Program-made: the position numbers and the translations under genes
Notes under the pieces: model-generated
Database searches by the model: none
What the model was told of the DNA's origin: nothing
What the model saw: only the letters and a program-made list of their open reading frames with translations
Part shown: positions 26,774-36,920 of the stretch, one piece after another
How the letters are laid out: each line of letters starts with the position of its first letter
How positions within the stretch are numbered: the stretch's first letter is position 1
Assembly (NCBI GenBank): GCA_016934555.1
Contig: JAFGSS010000060.1
Location: 1-42,754 of the forward strand
DNA: 42,754 nucleotides
Reading direction: 5' to 3'
Source of the DNA: Acidobacteriota bacterium
GTDB lineage: Bacteria > Acidobacteriota > UBA6911

Positions 26774-28069
26774 TCAGCCGAGGAGCGCCGGGCGCCCCTT
26801 GCGGATCTCCCACGCCATCAGGGCGTACATGGGGACGTACTCGACCAGCAGCGCCCAGACGGGCTCGTGGACGGGGTGGAAGGCGTAGGCTATGTAGGAC
26901 AGAAACGCCGCCGCGGTCCAGTAGAGCATGAAGGCGTAGGGGAAGAAGGGGAGCGCCAGCGCGGCCCAGGAAAGGTACCACGGGTGCACCGTGGTGGCCA
27001 GGCAGAGGTCGGCCGTCATCAGCCAGAAGCCGGCGTGCACGAGATTGCGGGCGTCCCGCTGCGGGAATTTCAGGTAGATGCCGACCGCGACCGCCACCAG
27101 CAGCGCCCCGAGCCAGGGGCCGATGAGCTTGTCCCACGACTGCTCGAACCCGGCGCGCCCCACGAACCGGACGAGGTAGTGGATTGAGGCGTTGAACTCG
27201 AAAAGCCGGAAATAGAGCCCGAGCGAGGAGAGATAGCGACAGAAGGAATCGACGTTGAAGTAGACGAGCATCAGCCCGATCCCCGCCCCGAATCCGGCCC
27301 ATTGCGCCTTCCACCCCGCGCGGCGCGCGTAGAGCGGAAACCAGAGCGCCGGGTGGAGCTTGGCCAGCACGGCGCCCGCGTAACCCGCCATCGCCCATGC
27401 CTTCTTCCCGAGCGAAAGCGCCCATACCGAGAGCAGGATCAGGAGCATCATCGCGCTGTCGGAGTGCCCGGAGTGGGCAAACTCGAAGATGAAAAACGGG
27501 TTCCAGGCCGCGAGGAGCAGAAACCGGAGCGGCCGCCCCCACAGGATCAGCAACCTCCACGTCACGAGCAAAGCCAGGAACTCGCAGAGAGCGAAGACGG
27601 CCTTCATGCCTGTCACGCTCGGCCCGAACAGCCCCCAGGAAATGCGGAACAGGACCTGCGACAGGGGAGGGTAGGCCGTAACGTACGGCTTGGAGTTGAT
27701 CATCGGGTAGATGGTGTCCTCCCGATAACGCTCGAGTTGGGGTGCGTTGGGAGGATAGGCGTAGGGATTGACCCCCAGCGCGGCGATGCGCGCGTCCCAC
27801 AGGTAGCGGTAGACGTCCTCGCTCTGGTACGGGGGCGCGGGGAGCACGATGAGGCGGAAGAGGAGGGCGAACCCGAGCACCAGCGCCGGGGCATGCCGCC
27901 CCCCTTCGGGAAAGCGGGAAAACGCCAGGAGCCCCAGGCCGAACGCAATAGAAATCAGGATCAGAAACGCCGCCGTATTCTCCCGCAGCGGCCCGAGCGA
28001 ACAGACCGCGACCCAGGCCACTGCCTGCGCCGCCCCGATCCCCCCGAGTTCCCACAGCCGCTTCCGCAT
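26774..28069 (-). CDS. GT-C type integral membrane glycosyltransferase (polyprenol-phosphate sugar dependent, putative)
   Basis: A 431-residue polytopic protein with about ten to twelve hydrophobic helices. The first long loop carries 'APPYQSEDVYRYLWDARIAALGVNPYAYPP', the acidic loop-1 motif of GT-C enzymes such as the mannosyltransferase/GT87 and DUF2029 families, followed by 'YPPLSQVLFRISW' and 'FEFAHSGHSDSAMMLLILLSVWAL' and 'AKLHPALWFPLY'. These enzymes move a sugar from a lipid-phosphate donor to an extracytoplasmic acceptor. Donor and acceptor cannot be told from sequence. No Shine-Dalgarno is present, and a TATATT box lies 6 bases before the ATG. Confidence 0.8.
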   Translation of the reverse strand: MRKRLWELGGIGAAQAVAWVAVCSLGPLRENTAAFLILISIAFGLGLLAFSRFPEGGRHAPALVLGFALLFRLIVLPAPPYQSEDVYRYLWDARIAALGVNPYAYPPNAPQLERYREDTIYPMINSKPYVTAYPPLSQVLFRISWGLFGPSVTGMKAVFALCEFLALLVTWRLLILWGRPLRFLLLAAWNPFFIFEFAHSGHSDSAMMLLILLSVWALSLGKKAWAMAGYAGAVLAKLHPALWFPLYARRAGWKAQWAGFGAGIGLMLVYFNVDSFCRYLSSLGLYFRLFEFNASIHYLVRFVGRAGFEQSWDKLIGPWLGALLVAVAVGIYLKFPQRDARNLVHAGFWLMTADLCLATTVHPWYLSWAALALPFFPYAFMLYWTAAAFLSYIAYAFHPVHEPVWALLVEYVPMYALMAWEIRKGRPALLG

Positions 28070-28075
28070 CGGGTC

Positions 28076-28081
28076 AATATA
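28076..28081 (-). promoter_or_regulatory. -10 box immediately before the GT-C gene (leaderless candidate)
   Basis: TATATT (minus strand) ends 6 bases upstream of the ATG at 28069, so the expected transcript start falls at or next to the start codon. No convincing -35 is seen, which keeps confidence low. Confidence 0.3.
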
Positions 28082-28149
28082 CTGTAACCACCACCGGAAT
28101 TCCCGACGATTTTGGGCAATACGTCAGTGGAGTGGCGGGCGCGGGACTT

Positions 28150-28367
28150 GTTATCCAGCGTCGCCCGATGCCAACTATGACAGCAGGGCTCCGCAAAAGT
28201 TTACCGGCAAAGAACGGGATGCGGAGACGGGACTGGATTACTTCGGGGCGAGGTACTGCTCGGCAGCGCAGGGGAGGTTTCTAAGCGCCGATCTGCCATT
28301 GATTGCGCAGAAGGTCGATCTTCCTCAGAGTTGGAATCTATACAGCAACGTTAGAAAGAACCCGCTG
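28150..28367 (+). pseudogene. Rhs/YD-repeat protein C-terminal core remnant
   Basis: In frame 3 the sequence encodes 'KFTGKERDAETGLDYFGARY' followed by 'CSAAQGRFLSADLPLIAQKV' and 'PQSWNLYSNVRKNPL', the RHS-repeat-associated core that ends the shell of Rhs polymorphic toxins. Nothing of the long upstream YD-repeat region remains: the frame runs back into the reverse of the GT-C gene. Homology stops abruptly after NPL at 28367, before the usual 'TDPTG' and toxin tip, and the AT-richer PEP-CTERM gene begins 26 bases later. It is a truncated relic, not an active toxin. Left boundary is approximate. Confidence 0.75.
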
Positions 28368-28392
28368 ATCCTTCCTGGGTTTGCAGTTTATC

Positions 28393-29238
28393 CTACTTAC
28401 GCATCCTTCTCCTGACCCCTGCCAACCCAATCAGGCCAAGGCCAAGAAGCAGCATGGTTGATGGTTCAGGAATTGTCGGATTAGGAGATGGTTCCGGGCC
28501 ATCCTTAATCATCGGTGTCAATCTAAAGTTTTGGGTAGTCATAAGAGTGGACACTGCACTTCCATCACCATGCACATAGGATTCTAAACTTACTCCTAAA
28601 TATCCTGTAACCACAAAATAATAAGGATCGCCGACCGGAAATACTCCCAAAGAAAAAGACCCTGATTTTTCTATCGTATCGCCTTTTACCGCATAAAGCT
28701 CCGCTTCCTGTTCATCAAGAGCTTCATAGTATACGTCAGAGTATCCATCTTTAAATTCGTTAAAGTATCCATCTTTGTTAACTCCGTAAACATCGCCATT
28801 CATATAACTTTTTGCGTATGACCATGAATAGGAGGAAAAAGGGTCTGCTACCGTGCTATACAGCAATGGCTGAGTAAAAAAACTCCAATTGGCAATAATC
28901 TCCGCCTCTGCTCCGGGGTCACCGTTAATATGGGCCCGCATCTGCCAAAATTGCCCTTCCTGGGCTGAGGAAAAAGAGGCAAAGTCCCACAACAAGCAAT
29001 CCAACTCTGAATTGTCTGCGCTGGCCGTTCCCAATGCAAATGTCGCTACAGAAACCCCTCCCTCAAGGGTAGAACCATAAGATGTTCCGCCAGTAATTTC
29101 CCAATCTCCGTTTGCATGAATTGAGGGAGAAAACACCTCGAAGCTATCCACGTCAATGAATACAATCGCGGATGCCGTGCCGGGGAGAAACCCACAGATC
29201 AAAACGGCTGCAACGCTAATTTCTATTATAGTACGCAT
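28393..29238 (-). CDS. PEP-CTERM domain exported protein
   Basis: A 281-residue protein with a signal peptide ('IIEISVAAVLICGFLPGTASA') and a C-terminal sorting signal 'IPEPSTMLLLGLGLIGLAGVRRRMRK': PEP motif, hydrophobic helix, Arg cluster. In systems with exosortase (EpsH/XrtA) such proteins are cleaved at PEP and linked to exopolysaccharide or the envelope. The middle is Tyr/Ser/Asp-rich ('DPFSSYSWSYAKSYMNGDVYG') and matches no family I can name. No exosortase is in view. Its codons are clearly AT-richer than the neighbours, suggesting transfer. Shine-Dalgarno GGAAGGGGGG is present, and a small ORF overlaps its start. Confidence 0.85.
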   Translation of the reverse strand: MRTIIEISVAAVLICGFLPGTASAIVFIDVDSFEVFSPSIHANGDWEITGGTSYGSTLEGGVSVATFALGTASADNSELDCLLWDFASFSSAQEGQFWQMRAHINGDPGAEAEIIANWSFFTQPLLYSTVADPFSSYSWSYAKSYMNGDVYGVNKDGYFNEFKDGYSDVYYEALDEQEAELYAVKGDTIEKSGSFSLGVFPVGDPYYFVVTGYLGVSLESYVHGDGSAVSTLMTTQNFRLTPMIKDGPEPSPNPTIPEPSTMLLLGLGLIGLAGVRRRMRK

Positions 29239-29389
29239 AAAGAAACCCCCCTTCCATGGTTACATTTTGGGCATAAGCATGGTGTAACCTAATAAGTATC
29301 AGGGCGAGTCCAGCGACAAGCATAGTGACCCCATCCAGTGTCCCTTGAATAATCGTGTCTCTTACGATTGAATTATTCTTTTCAATCAT
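29216..29389 (-). CDS. Small 57-aa membrane ORF overlapping the PEP-CTERM gene start
   Basis: Too short for the ORF track. From ATG at 29389, seven or eight bases after a perfect AAAGGAG, it reads 'MIEKNNSIVRDTIIQGTLDG' then 'VTMLVAGLALILIRLHHAYA' and ends '...YAYYNRN' with TAG at 29218-29216. One membrane helix or signal anchor is evident. Its end overlaps the PEP-CTERM start by 23 bases in another frame, as in translationally coupled pairs. Composition is AT-rich like the PEP-CTERM gene. It could be a small partner protein or a regulatory leader ORF; no family is recognised. Confidence 0.55.
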   Translation of the reverse strand: MIEKNNSIVRDTIIQGTLDGVTMLVAGLALILIRLHHAYAQNVTMEGGFLYAYYNRN

Positions 29390-29394
29390 TGGGA

Positions 29395-29570
29395 TATCTC
29401 CTTTCTAGGGAGGGACCCCGCTGGGAACGCCGGTGCTGCCCCAGAGGCTATAGTCGTCTTGAGCCAATGGGTAGGATTTACTGATCAGGCTGAAACTTAT
29501 CGATTCAGTTTTCGCCGGCGATGGCGCGACAAACACCATCTTACTCACCCGAAGGTCAAAAGGGCTAGGT
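29395..29570 (-). ncRNA. Candidate structured 5' leader of the PEP-CTERM operon
   Basis: Upstream of the small ORF the minus-strand RNA contains 'AGCCUCUGGG' and 'CCCAGCGGGGUCCCUCCCU', with CUGGG/CCCAG (29444-29440 and 29425-29421) forming a stem, ending just before AAAGGAG. The order ACG...AGCC-stem-CGGGGU recalls the 3' half of the c-di-GMP-I (GEMM) aptamer, but the 5' half with its GGCAAACC and GNRA hairpin is not convincing. The same stretch also contains an open 44-codon frame (ATG at 29539, stop 29405) of uncertain meaning. Boundaries are guesses. Confidence 0.25.
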
Positions 29571-29660
29571 TGATAGGCTTGCTACGGGAATCAAATTCAT
29601 TGTCTTATGTGAGCTCTCACATTAAGCGGAAGTCAAGGTAAAAATGAACAGGCGTTTACC

Positions 29661-29698
29661 ATCGTTTAGCTCCACTGGACGCACTGATCGCTAACGAT
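29661..29698. repeat. Imperfect inverted repeat at the edge of the AT-rich island
   Basis: ATCGTTTAGC (29661-29670) pairs with GCTAACGAT (29690-29698) with a single bulged base. It lies between the AT-rich island and a truncated gene fragment, so it may be a trace of the element end. No target duplication was recognised. The stretch 29400-29710 holds no convincing gene beyond the leader candidate. Confidence 0.3.
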
Positions 29699-29710
29699 AT
29701 CGCCGATGAT

Positions 29711-29834
29711 TCAGGCGGTTCTGGGCAAGGAGGCCTCGACGGCATCGGGAACGGAGATGCGGACGGACCAGTCTTTGGGATAGACGTAGCCTTCGCCGCT
29801 TTCATCGATGATCCTGATGTCGCCGTCCTGTTAA
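29711..29834 (-). pseudogene. Truncated C-terminal fragment of a small conserved protein
   Basis: The minus strand reads 'DGDIRIIDESGEGYVYPKDW' followed by 'SVRISVPDAVEASLPRTA' and a TGA at 29713-29711. An in-frame TAA at about 29835 precedes it and no start codon is available. The sequence resembles the C-terminal end of small cytosolic proteins of the 'VxDESGEDYLYP' type that I recall near toxin-antitoxin loci, but no name is certain. It appears to be the leftover 3' end of a gene cut by rearrangement. Confidence 0.5.
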
Positions 29835-29839
29835 GTGGC

Positions 29840-30421
29840 TCACGGCTCCCGATCGGGCGCGAAGACCTGCTTCAGCTTGACCAATCCCCGGGGGGTGGCG
29901 ATCAGGGTCTTGACGGTGAGGGTCTTGCGGTTCCGGGAGAGGGAGAATTCCTCCCGGACGTTGTGCTCCTCCCGCACGGGGCCGTCCGCGAGCGTCTGGG
30001 TCCCGGAGTTGAGGAGTTTTCCCTTCTTCCATTCCGAGCGGGAGGCGAACTCGCCGCGGCCGTCGGAGGCGACATTGAGGCAGCGGCCGCCGTCGAAGGT
30101 GAACTCCTGGGTGACGAGGCCCATCCGGCCCTCGAGGGTGAAGCGGCGCACGATCCGGATCCGGTCCTCCGCCTGCGTGATCTCGAGGCGCAGGTCGGTG
30201 ATGAAGCCGGCGGGGGAGGGATCGGGGAGCGGTTCCGGGGCGCTCTCGGCAGTGGTGACGGGCCCCTCGGTGAGCCGGAGGTTGCGCAATCCCGGCCTCA
30301 CCTGCTCCATCTCGCTCTTTCCGGGAACGAGGGCCCAGGTCCCGCCCAAATCGGCGCGCTTTTCCCCTGCCGATGCTGCCGTTGCCAGGGCGGCGGACAA
30401 AACCCAGACGGCGATTTTCAT
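29840..30421 (-). CDS. Secreted lipocalin-like protein of unknown function
   Basis: A 193-residue protein with a signal peptide (MKIAVWVLSAALATAASAGE) and a mature part 'ADLGGTWALVPGKSEMEQVR', beginning like many 'GTWxLxxxKS' beta-barrel secreted proteins common in Acidobacteriota and relatives. Later strands include 'DLRLEITQAEDRIRIVRRFT', 'QEFTFDGG' and 'KTLTVKTLIATPRGLVKLKQVF'. No catalytic motif is apparent. GGGAGGGGG lies about 8 bases ahead of the ATG. It is transcribed away from the ATP synthase operon, from a shared 181-base intergenic region. Confidence 0.75.
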   Translation of the reverse strand: MKIAVWVLSAALATAASAGEKRADLGGTWALVPGKSEMEQVRPGLRNLRLTEGPVTTAESAPEPLPDPSPAGFITDLRLEITQAEDRIRIVRRFTLEGRMGLVTQEFTFDGGRCLNVASDGRGEFASRSEWKKGKLLNSGTQTLADGPVREEHNVREEFSLSRNRKTLTVKTLIATPRGLVKLKQVFAPDREP

Positions 30422-30547
30422 GAGGCGCCCCCTCCCGTGCGTACGGGTCTTTTACGCCAGTCTACTCCCGGGCGGCCCGTTGGGGAAGGGTTTCGTCTAA
30501 TTTGTTGATGTATTTGGCTATGCGGGTTTTTCGGCGGGCGATCATTC

Positions 30548-30576
30548 TTGACGCCCGGAGGCGCCTGTGATAGCTT
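30548..30576 (+). promoter_or_regulatory. Candidate promoter of the atpHAGDC operon
   Basis: TTGACG (5/6 to consensus) is followed after 17 bases by TAGCTT, a weak -10; AT-rich TTAAAT and TTATAT follow. It lies 27 bases before atpH. Confidence 0.35.
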
Positions 30577-30602
30577 AAATCGCTTATATCGGGAGAAAAC
30601 GG

Positions 30603-32733
<2,131 letters not shown>

Positions 32734-32743
32734 GGCGGAGCCC

Positions 32744-33595
32744 ATGGCCAACATTCGCGACATCCGCCGCCGCATCCGCAGCGCGGGGAACATCCAGCAG
32801 ATCACCCGGGCCATGAAGTTCGTTTCGGCCGCCCGGCTGCGCAAGGCCCAGGAGCGGGTGATCGCCGCCCGCCCCTACGCGCGCCGGATGACCGAGGTGC
32901 TCGAGAGCCTCGCCGCCCGGGTGCCGGAGCACTCCCACCCGCTGCTGGCCCGCCGGGGGGACGAGACGATCGAACTCGTGGTGATCACGGCCGACCGGGG
33001 GCTGTGCGGGGCCTATAACACGAACATCATCCGCCGGGCGCTGGAGTTTTTGAACGAGCACTCCGGCCGCAAGGTCGAGCTGAACATCCTGGGGAAGCGC
33101 GCGCGCGATTTCTTCCGCCGGCGCCCCTACGCGGTCCGGCACGAGGCCGTCGGCGTCCTGCAGCAGCCGACGTTCGCTGACGCGGCCGCCATCGCCCGGG
33201 ACCTGATCGAGGAGTTCTCCTCGGGGCGCAAGGACCAGGTCTGGCTCGTCTACAACGAGTTCAAATCGGTGGTGCGCCAGGAGGTGGTCGTGGAGCCGCT
33301 CCTGCCGATCCCGCGCATCGAAAGCGCCGACGAGGCCGGCCGCCTGGAGTACATCTACGACGAGCCGCCCGAGCGGATTTTCGCCCGCCTGCTCCCGCGC
33401 CACGTCGAGGCGCAGGTCTTCAGGGCGATGCTGGAGGCGGCCGCGAGCGAACAGGGGGCGCGCATGGCGGCGATGGAGGCGGCGACCAACAACGCCGCCG
33501 AGATGATCGAAGGCCTGACGCTGTACGCCAACAAGGTGCGGCAGGCGGGAATCACCAATGAACTCATCGAGGTCGTCAGCGGCGCCAGCCGGTAG
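32744..33595 (+). CDS. atpG: ATP synthase F1 subunit gamma
   Basis: The gamma subunit is the rotating central shaft. The 283-residue protein starts 'MANIRDIRRRIRSAGNIQQITRAMKFVSAARL', the conserved N-terminal coiled-coil helix, contains 'ITADRGLCGAYNTNIIR' and ends with 'AATNNAAEMIEGLTLYANKVRQAGITNELIEVVSGA', the C-terminal helix. Length is normal. It lies between atpA and atpD as in most F1 operons. Confidence 0.97.
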   Translation: MANIRDIRRRIRSAGNIQQITRAMKFVSAARLRKAQERVIAARPYARRMTEVLESLAARVPEHSHPLLARRGDETIELVVITADRGLCGAYNTNIIRRALEFLNEHSGRKVELNILGKRARDFFRRRPYAVRHEAVGVLQQPTFADAAAIARDLIEEFSSGRKDQVWLVYNEFKSVVRQEVVVEPLLPIPRIESADEAGRLEYIYDEPPERIFARLLPRHVEAQVFRAMLEAAASEQGARMAAMEAATNNAAEMIEGLTLYANKVRQAGITNELIEVVSGASR

Positions 33596-35047
<1,452 letters not shown>

Positions 35048-35062
35048 CGGCGCGGGGGAACC

Positions 35063-35491
35063 ATGGCATTGCCCGATACGATTCATCTGGAAGTGGTCAC
35101 GCCCGACAGGCAGGTCTTCAGCGGCGATGTCGACGCCGTCGTGGTCCCGGCCCGGCAGGGGTACATGGGGATCCTGCCGGGGCACGCGCCCCTCCTGGCG
35201 GAACTGGGGATCGGCGAGATCTCCATCCGGGCCGGCGACGGTACCGACTACATGTTCTGTTCCTGGGGTTTCCTGGAGGTGCTCCCCGGCCGGGTGGTGC
35301 TGCTTGCGCAAACGGCGGAGATGGCGTCCGACATCGACGTCAAGCGCGCCGAGGAGGCGAAGGTGCGCGCGGAGAAGATGCTGGCGTCCACCGACCCCGG
35401 GACCGATTTCCGGGGCGCGGAGCTGGCGCTGATGCAGGCGATTTCCAGGCTCAACGCGGCGCACCGGCTGGTCAGGAAACCGCGTCCCTGA
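35063..35491 (+). CDS. atpC: ATP synthase F1 subunit epsilon
   Basis: Epsilon couples rotation and can inhibit ATP hydrolysis. The 142-residue product has the N-terminal beta sandwich ('IHLEVVTPDRQVFSGDVDAVVVPARQGYMGILPGHAPLLAELG') and a C-terminal two-helix region ('DIDVKRAEEAKVRAEKML'). It is the last gene of the operon; a strong hairpin begins 11 bases after the stop. Confidence 0.95.
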   Translation: MALPDTIHLEVVTPDRQVFSGDVDAVVVPARQGYMGILPGHAPLLAELGIGEISIRAGDGTDYMFCSWGFLEVLPGRVVLLAQTAEMASDIDVKRAEEAKVRAEKMLASTDPGTDFRGAELALMQAISRLNAAHRLVRKPRP

Positions 35492-35494
35492 CAT

Positions 35495-35533
35495 GAAAAA
35501 AGCCGCCGGCGGAGGGCGGCCCCCGCCGGCGGC
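35495..35533 (-). terminator. Hairpin terminator between convergent atpC and TPR gene
   Basis: GCCGCCGGCGG and CCGCCGGCGGC form an 11-bp GC stem. On the minus strand it is followed by TTTTTT, a good intrinsic terminator for the TPR gene; on the plus strand A-residues precede it and only TTCC follows, so it may also slow or stop atp transcription. Confidence 0.8.
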
Positions 35534-35554
35534 TTCCGATCCGTCCCGGAATTC

Positions 35555-36571
35555 CTACTGGATCCCCAGTTCCTCCTTGGCCCTCCGGTAAACCTTTTCG
35601 ATACCGATGGTGGTGTCGTTGTGGAGCGCCTTGTACAGCTGCTCCAGTCTTTCCTTGGCCTTGGGGGCGGTGTCGCCGCCGAGGACTTCGGCCTTGGCGA
35701 AGGATTCGATCGCCTCGTCCACCATCTTCTTTTCCCACTCGCACATGCCGATCCAGTAATAGCCCTCGGCGTAGCGCTCGGCCTCGATCGCCTTGCGGAA
35801 GGCGTCGATGGCCTCGTCAAACTGTTTCTGGTCGTAAAGGTGGACCCCGATCACATGGTAGGCGTCATGGCGGGCCACAAGCAGGTGTTTCCGGGTGTCC
35901 TCCCCGGGCTCCTTCACCAGGTCGGCCGCCTTGATGGTTTCCCGGGCGAAGGCGTCGGCCTTGGTGATGTCGTTCTTGGCCGCGTAAAACTGCATGATTT
36001 CGTAGCGCAGCCGGAAGTCCGTTTCGTATTCAGGGTACATCATGACCGAGTCGGCCCATTCCAGGTACTTGTCGTCGTTCCCCATCTTCTTGTACAGCCT
36101 GGCGATCTGGTAGGCGATGCTGCCCGTGGGCCGGAGCTTGTAGATCTTCTCGTAGCACTCGACGCACTTTTCGTCGTGCTCGAGGATCTCGGTCGCCTTC
36201 GCCAGGTAGGCCAGGGTCTGCAGCTCGCCCGGCCGGAGCTGGCTCCACTGCTCCGCCAGGACCTCGAGTTCGCCGTACTTCTCCGCTTCGGAGGTTTCGA
36301 AGAGGAGGCGCTCATAGGAGGAGTTGATGTAGGGCATGAGCTTGGATTCGGGGTATTTGTCCACGAAATCCAGGAGCATCGCCCCGCGCTTGAGCAGATC
36401 GGGCTCCTTGTCGGCCGCCGCCCAGGCGTTGTACTCCTCTTCCCCGTACTCCGTCTCCTCTTCCTCGGCCTGGTCCTGAAATGCGGCGAACGAGGCGCCG
36501 CCGCCGATGACGAAGAAAAATACAGCCGCCGCGAGTAAGGCTGCAAAAAAAGTCTTGCCGGTACGTTCCAT
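35555..36571 (-). CDS. Exported tetratricopeptide-repeat protein
   Basis: A 338-residue protein with an N-terminal signal ('TFFAALLAAAVFFFVIGGGASFAAF'), then an acidic linker ('EEEETEYGEEEYNAW') and helical repeats. TPR-like units are visible at 'AYLAKATEILEHDEKCVECYEKIYKLRPT', 'AYQIARLYKKMGNDDKYLEWADSVMMYP', 'HLYDQKQFDEAIDAFRKAIEAERYAEGYYWIG' and 'DEAIESFAKAEVLGGD'. These form a protein-binding scaffold; partner unknown. The ATG at 36571 was used in place of the TTG at 36574; AGGAGGG lies 11 bases upstream. A terminator follows the gene. Confidence 0.8.
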   Translation of the reverse strand: MERTGKTFFAALLAAAVFFFVIGGGASFAAFQDQAEEEETEYGEEEYNAWAAADKEPDLLKRGAMLLDFVDKYPESKLMPYINSSYERLLFETSEAEKYGELEVLAEQWSQLRPGELQTLAYLAKATEILEHDEKCVECYEKIYKLRPTGSIAYQIARLYKKMGNDDKYLEWADSVMMYPEYETDFRLRYEIMQFYAAKNDITKADAFARETIKAADLVKEPGEDTRKHLLVARHDAYHVIGVHLYDQKQFDEAIDAFRKAIEAERYAEGYYWIGMCEWEKKMVDEAIESFAKAEVLGGDTAPKAKERLEQLYKALHNDTTIGIEKVYRRAKEELGIQ

Positions 36572-36745
36572 CAATGTTTTCCCCCTCCTGATTCTGCCGG
36601 GCGGATCCCCCCGCTTTACCCGTACTAAACGCTTAGAAGCTCGGGGTGCCCGCCAAAAGCCTCAGACAAGCGCCGACGGGATCTCCTCCCCTGCTTAGAT
36701 GCCGCGCGCCCCCCGAAAGTTTCACGCGCATGCAGGGGGCGGAGT

Positions 36746-36763
36746 CTCCGGTATTTACCGGAG
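36746..36763. repeat. Short perfect inverted repeat in the TPR-glnS intergenic region
   Basis: CTCCGGTA-TT-TACCGGAG is an 18-base inverted repeat in the 346-base gap between the divergent TPR gene and glnS. It could be a regulator site or a small hairpin. Apart from this and the glnS -10, nothing else is recognised in that gap. Confidence 0.35.
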
Positions 36764-36869
36764 TCCACCGGCCGCCAACCCCAAACGCGAATTAAATCAC
36801 AGTTTAGGCTTCACCGTCGAGAGAATTTCGGTGCCTCCCCGACTTTACTGAAAAGGTGACCGATTATGG

Positions 36870-36875
36870 TATGAT
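36870..36875 (+). promoter_or_regulatory. -10 box of glnS
   Basis: TATGAT matches TATAAT at 5/6 and lies 45 bases before the glnS ATG. The -35 region is poor (TTTACTGA, spacing 18-20). Confidence 0.45.
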
Positions 36876-36920
36876 TCGGGCTTTCATTCCGGCTTCGGGC
36901 CGGGGGGCATCGGAGACATC

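Noticed and set aside
28150-28415. Active Rhs polymorphic toxin
   Set aside because: Only the last part of the conserved core is present; there is no YD-repeat shell, no toxin tip and no immunity gene.
29459-29641. 60-aa plus-strand ORF in the AT-rich island
   Set aside because: TTG start without a ribosome site, Arg-rich composition, and it lies opposite the candidate leader; no support as a gene.
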